DNA from: Arthrobacter sp. AL12
Lineage (GTDB): Bacteria; Actinomycetota; Actinomycetes; Actinomycetales; Micrococcaceae
Assembly (NCBI RefSeq): GCF_029960645.1
Contig: NZ_JASBQY010000014.1
Location: 44,609 to 108,608, forward strand
Reading direction: 5' to 3'
DNA: 64,000 bases
The stretch's first letter is position 1. Each line of letters opens with the position of its first letter. Position numbers and translations under genes: made by a program. A model generated the notes under the pieces. That model was not told the origin of the DNA. It saw only the letters and a program-made list of their open reading frames with translations, and ran no database searches. Below are positions 57,674 through 64,000 of this stretch, piece after piece.

Positions 57674-58994
57674 TCACAGGGCGACGCCGTGGCGCTGCGC
57701 GAGGAACGCGGCCAGCCCGGGGTTGTCGATCTCCTGCGCCGGCCAGGGTACGGCCTGGGCGGCGGCCTCATCACCGAGCGCAGCCCGGTGCGACTGGGCC
57801 CGCACCACGAAGTCCCGCATGCCGCTCCGGCTGGCCAGCGCGGCCAGCCGGTCCACGAACTGTGAGGCGCGTGGGGAGCCCGTGGCGATGGTGACTTCCG
57901 CGGCGACATCCAGCAGCCGGGCGGTGTACCAGAGGTACCACGGCTTGGGTTCGAGGCCCCGGTCGATCCAACGCTCGGCGGCGGCGAGGTCGCCGTGCGC
58001 CAGGAACGGCCGGGCCTCGGCGCCGGCGGCCAGCGCCATGTAGCAGTGGTCGCTGGCCAGCTCGGCCATGACCCAGGACCGGTCAATCAGATCCGCCGCG
58101 GCCTCCTGCCGGCCCGCGGCCAGGTAGGTCTCACCGCGGACGCCGGCGGCAAATGGCTCGAACGTGGTCCAGTTCTTCTGCAATCCCGTCGAGCGCCCGG
58201 TCCAGGACGGCGGCCGCGAGCTCCAGGTCCCCGCGCAGCAGATGGACGCGGCCCAGCAGCGCCTCGCTGAATGCCAGCTGCCGGCGGTTCCGGACCTCCC
58301 GGGCCAGTCTCCTGGACTCCGCGAAGGCAGCCACCGCGTCCCCGTAGTGCGCGGTGTCCGAGGCCAGCATGCCCTGGATCGCGAGGATCCTGGCGCTGCC
58401 GGCGTCGAGATAGGACCGGACGGTGGCTGCGGTGGCGGTGATCTCCGGGTCGGCGGCCGGCGCCGAGTCGGTCAGGGCGCGGCGGACCTTCGCCGGCAGC
58501 GGCAGGCCCAGCTCCCGGTGGTAAAGTTCCGCGCACTTGGTGACCTCGTACAGGGCCGACTGGATGCAGTTTTCGAGCCGGTACCGCTGTTCCGCCAGCC
58601 AGGAGTCAAAGACCGGGCTGTCCGCGAATGAGAGCCCCTCCAGCAGCTGGCCGTCGAACCGCCGCGGGTCCGGCCCGGTGCCGGCGGCCGAGTCGACCAG
58701 CTCCAGGGCATCGCAATGCCATGACTGCAGGAGGGTCGGCCGCAGCGGGTCACCGGTGATGGTGGCCCCGTCCAGGGTCCGGCGCAGCTCGGAGAGGTTC
58801 CAGCGCAGGGCGCCGAGGGGATCCGCGGCGTCCGGGAACAGCAAGGTGGCGGTCCGGGACCGGCTGACCCCGTCCGGCAGCAGGGCGAGGCAGGCCAGCA
58901 CAGCCCAGGCTTTGCGGCCCTTGGGCTGTGAGGGAGGGGCTCCGGGGGACTCGATCCTTGGCGGACCGAGGAGCAGGATCCACGTCTCGGCCAT
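57674..58994 (-). pseudogene. BTAD-domain transcriptional regulator, apparently frameshifted
   Basis: The upstream frame (58131-58994) begins with an OmpR-like/BTAD start (WILLLGPPRIESPG, KGRKAWAVLACLAL, ALRWNLSELRRTLDG) and enters TPR-like helices. It ends at CRRRPR. The overlapping frame (57674-58183) continues the TPR series (FAAGVRGETYLAAGRQEAA, SWVMAELASDHCYMALAAG). The two overlap by 53 nt and read as one protein split by an indel near 58150-58165. If no sequencing error is involved the regulator is broken; translation as two proteins is the alternative. Confidence 0.7.
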
Positions 58995-59167
58995 AGGAGC
59001 AATTTTACGCCGCGGGCACTGCAGCGGGCTGGGGAAACCAGCCCCGGATCTTCAGCCGTGGGGCTCCCGCGTCGCGGGTCTTCAGCCGCGGGCGTTCACA
59101 CGGTTGCTCACACGGCGGCGGCAGACTCTGGAGTCATCCAATCCGCACTCCACCCGAGGAACCCAAA

Positions 59168-59362
59168 ATGGAACTGCTTGTAGTCCTGGTGTTCGGACTC
59201 GTGATTACCGCCGGCACCGCCACGGTCCGCGCCATGCTGAAGGACGGACACGGACACACCCCCGTGGTGCGATCCACGGAGTCCTGGACCGCCGGGAGCC
59301 TGCCCAGCGAACCCTACACGGCCGCCCTGGCCTGGTACCTGCCCGGGTCCCCGGCCCAGTAG
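59168..59362 (+). CDS. Small membrane protein
   Basis: A 64-aa protein with one N-terminal transmembrane helix (ELLVVLVFGLVITAGTATV) and a short polar tail. GAGGAA lies 7 nt upstream of the ATG. Divergent from the BTAD regulator, with 173 bp between. Function unknown. Confidence 0.65.
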   Translation: MELLVVLVFGLVITAGTATVRAMLKDGHGHTPVVRSTESWTAGSLPSEPYTAALAWYLPGSPAQ

Positions 59363-59530
59363 GCGGTGACCCGGCCAGTTTCAGGCAACCCAGATCGCCG
59401 GCGCGGCGAACTTCACGGGGCGGTGGGCCCGCAGCTCACCGCCCCGCCGTGTGCCCGGCAAATGAACTCCCCCGGGGAATACCGCCCCGCTGGTGACGGC
59501 GGTATGGTGTGCTCGTAGGAGGGGGCCGTC

Positions 59531-61108
59531 ATGGGTGAGAGCTTGCAAGGCCGGGCCATTTCGCTGTGGATCGCCACTGCCGAACGCACGTCTTATGCCC
59601 CGCTTGGTGCGAACATCGAGGTGGACACCGCGGTGATCGGCGGCGGGGTTGCGGGCCTGACGGCGGCGCTGGCCCTTAAGCGTGCCGGCCAGTCGGTCGC
59701 GGTGATTGAGGCGGCGGGTATCGGTACCGGCGTCACGGGGCACACCACCGGCAAGGTAACCTCGCTGCACCGGCTGGTGTACACCGAACTTGCAGGGCGC
59801 CACGGCCCTCACACGGCGCGCAGCTACGGACAGGCGAACCAGGCCGCCGTCGAGCACATCGCGCGGGTCGTCTCCGGCGAGGGCATCGACTGCGGGTTCC
59901 GCCGTGTACCGAACTTCACCTATGCCGAAACCGACGAGGCACTGAATCTCGTCCGGGACGAAGCTGCTCTGGCGGCAGGGCTGGGCCTTCCCTCCGTCTT
60001 TACCGCCGACGTGCCGCTGCCCTTTCCGGTCAGGGGGGCCGTGCGCTTCGACAACCAGGCGCAGCTCCACGCGGTGCGGTACCTGCAGGGCCTGGCCCGT
60101 GCGGTCGACGGTGCCGGCAGTTTCGTTTTTGAGGAGACCCGGGCCCTGGCGCTCCGGGACGGCTCTTCGGTTGTCGTGGAAACGGAACGGGGAAGAATCC
60201 GTGCGCGGGATGTCATCGTTGCCACCAATGTCCCGTTCGGCGACCACGGGAGCTTTGCTGCACGGAACATCCTGCACCGCTCCTACCTCGTCGCCAGCCG
60301 GGCGGGCTCCCCGCCACTGGAGGGGACGTACATCAGTGTCGACGAGCCGATGCGCTCAATTCTGGCCGTCGAGGTCGATGGCACCGGCTACGTGCTCGCC
60401 GGCGGCGAGGGCCACCGGGCCGATTACTCTGGCGACACCGCGGAGCGGTACCGGCGCCTCACCGATTTCAGCCGCGACCGTCTCGGCGCCGGTGAGCCGG
60501 TTTTCCGCTGGTCCACCCAGGACGGGATCCCCGCCGACGGGCTGCCGTATGTGGGCCTGATGTCCCGGGACAACAGACACGTCCATGTGATCACGGGTTT
60601 GCGGAAGTGGGGCCTGACCAACGGCACCGCTGCGGCCCTGATCCTCGCCGACACCTTGTGCGGCCGGCCGAACCCATGGGCACGAATGTTCGACAGCACC
60701 CGGCAACCCAGGGCAGCGGCGACGGCGCCCGCCGGCCAGGACGCCCCGGTTCCGCCCAGCCCACGGCTGTCAGCGCCGGACCAGGACGGCACGGACACTC
60801 CCGCCGGTTCCGTCCATCCGGCCGCTACCGTCCTGCCGGCGCCGGGGGACGGCGCAGTTTTCGAACTGGAGGGTGACAAGATCGCCGTCTACGCCGCCCC
60901 GGCCGGCCAACTGCAGGCGGTCTCGGCGGTCTGCACGCACTTGGGCTGCACCGTCGAGTTCAACGCCGCGGATGTGACTTGGGACTGCCCCTGCCATGGT
61001 TCGCGCTTTGCCACGGACGGTTCGGTCATTCAGGGTCCGGCCAGCACGAACCTCGCCCCCCGCACTCTGCCTGCGGCACTTCACCGCCCGCGTCTGCAAG
61101 AATTCTGA
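59531..61108 (+). CDS. FAD-dependent oxidoreductase with C-terminal Rieske domain
   Basis: A 525-aa two-domain protein. Residues 30-390 are a DAO-type flavoprotein (VIGGGVAGLTAALALKRAG; GLRKWGLTNGTAAALIL). After a Pro/Ala-rich linker of about 50 residues, residues 440-525 form a Rieske [2Fe-2S] domain with CTHLGC and CPCHGSRF ligands. Such fusions are common in soil bacteria and presumably pass electrons from the flavin to the iron-sulfur centre; the substrate is unknown. The helical segment often found before the Rieske domain appears shortened. Confidence 0.88.
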   Translation: MGESLQGRAISLWIATAERTSYAPLGANIEVDTAVIGGGVAGLTAALALKRAGQSVAVIEAAGIGTGVTGHTTGKVTSLHRLVYTELAGRHGPHTARSYGQANQAAVEHIARVVSGEGIDCGFRRVPNFTYAETDEALNLVRDEAALAAGLGLPSVFTADVPLPFPVRGAVRFDNQAQLHAVRYLQGLARAVDGAGSFVFEETRALALRDGSSVVVETERGRIRARDVIVATNVPFGDHGSFAARNILHRSYLVASRAGSPPLEGTYISVDEPMRSILAVEVDGTGYVLAGGEGHRADYSGDTAERYRRLTDFSRDRLGAGEPVFRWSTQDGIPADGLPYVGLMSRDNRHVHVITGLRKWGLTNGTAAALILADTLCGRPNPWARMFDSTRQPRAAATAPAGQDAPVPPSPRLSAPDQDGTDTPAGSVHPAATVLPAPGDGAVFELEGDKIAVYAAPAGQLQAVSAVCTHLGCTVEFNAADVTWDCPCHGSRFATDGSVIQGPASTNLAPRTLPAALHRPRLQEF

Positions 61109-61181
61109 GGTGCCCGGCCGCTTAACGCCGGGCAATTCGGATGTCAGCTAGCAGGCTTCGCGGCCGCGGAAGGTAAAACGC

Positions 61182-61937
61182 ATGCCGATGTGGGCGCAGG
61201 CTCTGTTCTGGGGAACGCTGGCGGGCGGGGCGCTGGTCCTCGGTTCCTGGCTGTCCTGGAAGTGGACCATCCCCGCCAAGCTGGTCTCCTCGATCATGGC
61301 ATTCGGCGCCGGCGTTCTCATCTCCGCCCTGGCGTTCGAACTGGTGGATGAGGCAGTCCAGGGCGGCGGGTTGTGGCCCACCGTCGCGGGGTTTTTGACC
61401 GGCGCCGTGGTCTATGTCAGCGCCAACGCCCTGCTGGCGCGGTCCGGGGCGAAACACCGGAAGCGGTCTGGGGGCAGGCAGCCCTCCGAAACGGACAGCC
61501 CCGGCAGCGGCACGGCCATCGCCGTCGGCGCCCTTCTGGATGGCATCCCGGAATCTGTGGTCCTCGGACTGGGCCTGGTCACCGCCGGGTCCGTCAGCCC
61601 GGCCATGCTCGCGGCAGTGTTCATCTCCAATGTCCCGGAGGGGCTTTCCAGCACGGCCGGCATGAAGAAGGCCGGCCGCAGCGCCGGGTATGTCTTTGGG
61701 GTCTGGGGCGGCATTGCCCTGCTCTGCGGCGGCGCCTCACTCCTCGGTTACACCGCGTTGGAGAACGCCCCTGAGGAAGCGGTCGCGTTCATCACGGCCG
61801 TGGCCGCGGGCGGGATTCTCGCCATGCTGGCCGACACGATGATTCCCGAGGCGTTCGAGGAACACCACAACCTCACCGGGTTGGTGGCCGCTGTCGGATT
61901 TCTCAGCGCGTTCACCATCCACCACCTGGGCGGCTAG
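61182..61937 (+). CDS. ZIP-like metal transporter
   Basis: A 251-aa membrane protein with about seven helices. The metal-path motifs are DGIPESVVLGL in helix 4 and SNVPEGLSSTAGM in helix 5. The first histidine of the usual HNxPEG is aspartate here, a variant seen in a bacterial ZIP subgroup. A polar cytoplasmic loop (about residues 90-108) separates helices 3 and 4. It likely moves divalent metal such as zinc. It follows the Rieske protein by 73 nt. Confidence 0.85.
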   Translation: MPMWAQALFWGTLAGGALVLGSWLSWKWTIPAKLVSSIMAFGAGVLISALAFELVDEAVQGGGLWPTVAGFLTGAVVYVSANALLARSGAKHRKRSGGRQPSETDSPGSGTAIAVGALLDGIPESVVLGLGLVTAGSVSPAMLAAVFISNVPEGLSSTAGMKKAGRSAGYVFGVWGGIALLCGGASLLGYTALENAPEEAVAFITAVAAGGILAMLADTMIPEAFEEHHNLTGLVAAVGFLSAFTIHHLGG

Positions 61938-61973
61938 CTGACGCAACGCGGGCGCCGTCGTCGAACCCGGCCG

Positions 61974-62156
61974 CTACGGGCCCTTGGGCATGATGATCCA
62001 CAGCACGATATAGACGAGTTCTCCGACGCCGAACAGGCCGAAGAACACGAAGCCGATGCGGACCAGCGTCCTGGGGATGCCGAAGCGGTCGGCGAGGCCA
62101 GCGCACACGCCGGCGATGATCTTGCCATTTCTGGGCCTAGCCAAAGATCGTTCCAT
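61974..62156 (-). CDS. PspC domain protein
   Basis: A 60-aa PspC-domain membrane protein (ARPRNGKIIAGVCAGLADRFGIP, then RIGFVFFGLFGVGELVYIVL and WIIMPKGP). The short ATG at 62156 gives the complete domain; the much longer frame upstream is an artefact. PspC proteins are linked to envelope stress responses. No clear ribosome binding site. Confidence 0.82.
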   Translation of the reverse strand: MERSLARPRNGKIIAGVCAGLADRFGIPRTLVRIGFVFFGLFGVGELVYIVLWIIMPKGP

Positions 62157-62273
62157 CCAGCCAAGGTAGCAGTGCGAGTGCGCCAGGAGAACAGGCAGGC
62201 AGGTGCTCACGGGGACAGATGCGGTAGCCGCCACTGGCAGGCCGGGCAGCCGGGCTCTGGAAGGATAACCAGT

Positions 62274-63542
62274 ATGGAGTCCATCCCTGCCCTTCCCGTG
62301 CCAGTTCCCGCCTATGACCTCCGCGTCAGCATCCACGACACCGAACCGGAGATCTGGCGCCGCCTGCTGGTGCCGGAAACCATCACCGTCCCGGACCTCC
62401 ACCGGGTGCTCCAGACGGCCTTCGGCTGGGAGAACCGCCACCTCTTCGGCATCCGGTGCGTGGACCGGCTCGGCCATCGCCGCGACATCATCGGCCCCGA
62501 CGAGGCGGCGGAGGAGACGGGCGCCGAGCCGGCTTCCGGCGTCGTGCTCTTTGAACTCCTGGACGCGCAGAAGACCGGGCCGAGCACGCTCGAATACGAG
62601 TACGACTTTGGCGATGCGTGGACCCACGTCATTGAAGTGATGGGGCCGGCGGAACTGCCGGCCGGTGCCGTGCGCTGCGTCGGCGGCGCCAGCCGGGGCC
62701 CGGTCGAGGACGCCGGCGGGACCTCCGGCTATGCGCGCCTCATTGAAGCCTTGGCCAACCCCTCGCATGAGGACCACCAGGAGCTCTCCGACTGGTACAA
62801 GTTCGCGACCGGCCAGGACGCCGGCACCTTCGAGCCGGACGCGTTCGACGGCGCCGCGCTCAACAGCCGCTTGGACGGGCTGGCGAAACGCATCTGGCCG
62901 GAACCGCCCACGGACGAGGAGATCGACGCCGTCATCCGTCCCGTGCAGTGGCTGCTGTCCCAGGCCGGCGCGGACGGACTGCAGTTAACACAGGACGGTT
63001 ATCTCAAACCTGCCGTGGTCAGCGAGGCCGTCCGCGCCCTCGGGTGGACCTATCGCTGGCCCGGAGTTGCGAACCGCGAAAGCCAGACCCTGCCTGTCCT
63101 GCGGCTCCGGCAGCAGCTGCAGGCCTGGAAACTGCTGCGGAAGAGCAAGGGCCGGCTGGTCCTGTCACCGGCCGGCCGCAGAATGCGCGACGGCGGCCGC
63201 CCGCTGTGGGACTACCTCGTCCAGACCGTGGCCGTCCCGGCGGACAAGTCGACGGCCGCTGTGACCCGCATGGTGATCCACTGGCTGCTCGAAGGCTCCA
63301 CGCCGTCCTGGGACCAGCGGGCGCGGATCATCGCGGATACCCTGACCGCGGCGGGGTTCCGGATGGGTGACGGGGAGCCGGTGCCGCTGGGCGCCGCCCG
63401 GGACCTTTACTCGGAAGTGCGCTGGACGTTGGATTGCCTGCAGCTGAAGGTTCCGGGACAAACGTTCACGGAAGAACCGGCCCTGACCGACGGCGGACGG
63501 AAGTTCCTGCTACCGGTTCAAGGGTTGCTCGAAGGCCGGTGA
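62274..63542 (+). CDS. Plasmid pRiA4b ORF-3 family protein
   Basis: A 422-aa protein whose first 190 residues match the pRiA4b ORF-3 family (DLRVSIHDTEPEIWRRLLVP, FGWENRHLFGI, YEYDFGDAWTHVIEV). The remaining 230 residues are helical and less conserved. GGAAGGA precedes the ATG at 62274 by 8 nt. Function of the family is not established. Confidence 0.88.
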   Translation: MESIPALPVPVPAYDLRVSIHDTEPEIWRRLLVPETITVPDLHRVLQTAFGWENRHLFGIRCVDRLGHRRDIIGPDEAAEETGAEPASGVVLFELLDAQKTGPSTLEYEYDFGDAWTHVIEVMGPAELPAGAVRCVGGASRGPVEDAGGTSGYARLIEALANPSHEDHQELSDWYKFATGQDAGTFEPDAFDGAALNSRLDGLAKRIWPEPPTDEEIDAVIRPVQWLLSQAGADGLQLTQDGYLKPAVVSEAVRALGWTYRWPGVANRESQTLPVLRLRQQLQAWKLLRKSKGRLVLSPAGRRMRDGGRPLWDYLVQTVAVPADKSTAAVTRMVIHWLLEGSTPSWDQRARIIADTLTAAGFRMGDGEPVPLGAARDLYSEVRWTLDCLQLKVPGQTFTEEPALTDGGRKFLLPVQGLLEGR

Positions 63543-63700
63543 CAGCCCGGCCCGCAAGAGCGTGACGGGGGCCGCCGCGGTGTGAGCCACTACACAGCAG
63601 CCCGACTTCGCCGAGAGGCGCCGCGGAAGCCCGGACGGGTGCCGGTATTCGGTGTGGTGAAGGGGTTTTTGGGGGTGTGGGGGGTGGTGTGGGGGTGGAT
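63543..63700. other. Upstream region of rRNA operon
   Basis: No gene is seen. From about 63655 the plus strand becomes a long G/T run (GGGGTGTGGGGGGTGGTGTG), strongly purine-biased, which ends at the putative rRNA promoter. Confidence 0.5.
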
Positions 63701-63729
63701 TTGTGTGTGGGTCGGGTGGCGTGTAAAGT
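63701..63729 (+). promoter_or_regulatory. Putative rRNA operon promoter
   Basis: TTGTGT (63701-63706) and TAAAGT (63724-63729) are exactly 17 nt apart, followed by the GC-rich CGAGTCGCCGCCGC discriminator region. Position, about 250 nt before the antitermination-like leader, fits a ribosomal promoter. Confidence 0.65.
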
Positions 63730-63950
63730 AATTCGAGTCGCCGCCGCTGATGCGGAGAGATTGCGACCGCCCCCCTGACAAACATCCTGAAAATGGTTCG
63801 CGGTTTTGCGTGCTGTTGGAGGGTGGGGGCCTGGTTTGTGGAGTTGTTGATCGCGGAATCGTTGATTTGCATTGTTCATGGTGACCGGGTAAGTTTGGTA
63901 GGTTGCTCCGGAGCGATCCACGGCTGAGGTTGTGGTGGTGCCGGGTGTGT

Positions 63951-64000
63951 CTGTTGTTTGAGAACTCAATAGTGTGCCAAGTTTGTTGATACCAATTTAT
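63951..64000 (+). promoter_or_regulatory. rRNA leader (antitermination/processing region), runs off window
   Basis: The segment CTGTTGTTTGAGAACTCAAT and the following AGTGTGCCAAGTTTGTTGAT are typical of the leader ahead of 16S rRNA in Arthrobacter-type actinobacteria. It contains a boxA-like core. The 16S gene itself should start a few hundred bases beyond the window. Confidence 0.75.

Overview
The window is high-GC actinobacterial DNA, most likely from Arthrobacter, Pseudarthrobacter or a close Micrococcaceae relative. The dimethylglycine oxidase has the length I recall for the A. globiformis enzyme (830 aa) and keeps its catalytic residues. The right edge carries an rRNA leader of the type found in this group. 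No complete rRNA, tRNA or CRISPR is present.

1-32.3 kb is a catabolic island that takes choline to pyruvate. The steps in order are: uptake by a BetP-type BCCT carrier (6875-8896) and an APC permease (30731-32317); choline to betaine by BetA and BetB (27313-30609) under a BetI-like TetR; betaine to dimethylglycine by the Rieske monooxygenase GbcAB (2898-5638) beside a divergent LysR gene; dimethylglycine to sarcosine by dimethylglycine oxidase (13525-16017); sarcosine to glycine by heterotetrameric SoxBDAG (19295-24552); glycine to serine by GlyA; serine to pyruvate by SdaA. The methyl groups leave as methylene-THF and are handled by FolD, FchA, PurU and a MetF-like protein, with FolE to boost folate synthesis. 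FolD lacks its cyclohydrolase lysine, and FchA sits 4-nt-coupled beside it. Two paralogous FCD-type GntR regulators lie in the cluster, and a palindrome of the type CTRATATATYAG recurs in four of its promoter regions.

32.3-36.6 kb is a scar region: an IS256-type transposase remnant, an MFS exporter, a lipoprotein, the HTH end of a serine recombinase, and a DUF6226 gene.

36.6-51.5 kb is a defence island between two direct copies of the DUF6226 gene (the right copy is frameshifted). It holds PhoD, an intact Wadjet plasmid-defence operon jetABCD (41225-48160, minus strand), fragments of at least one further decayed Wadjet operon (38.45-38.60 and 39.64-40.12 kb), a chimera of a secreted protein with the C-terminal part of a MazF toxin, and a pair of related single-pass membrane proteins directly upstream of jetA. 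A VapC/Phd toxin-antitoxin pair follows.

52-64 kb is ordinary chromosome with several broken genes (vWA protein, SRPBCC fragment, BTAD regulator), an acyltransferase, protoglobin, VOC protein with AraC regulator, cspA, a FAD-Rieske oxidoreductase, a ZIP transporter, PspC, a pRiA4b ORF-3 protein, and finally the promoter and leader of an rRNA operon running off the right edge.
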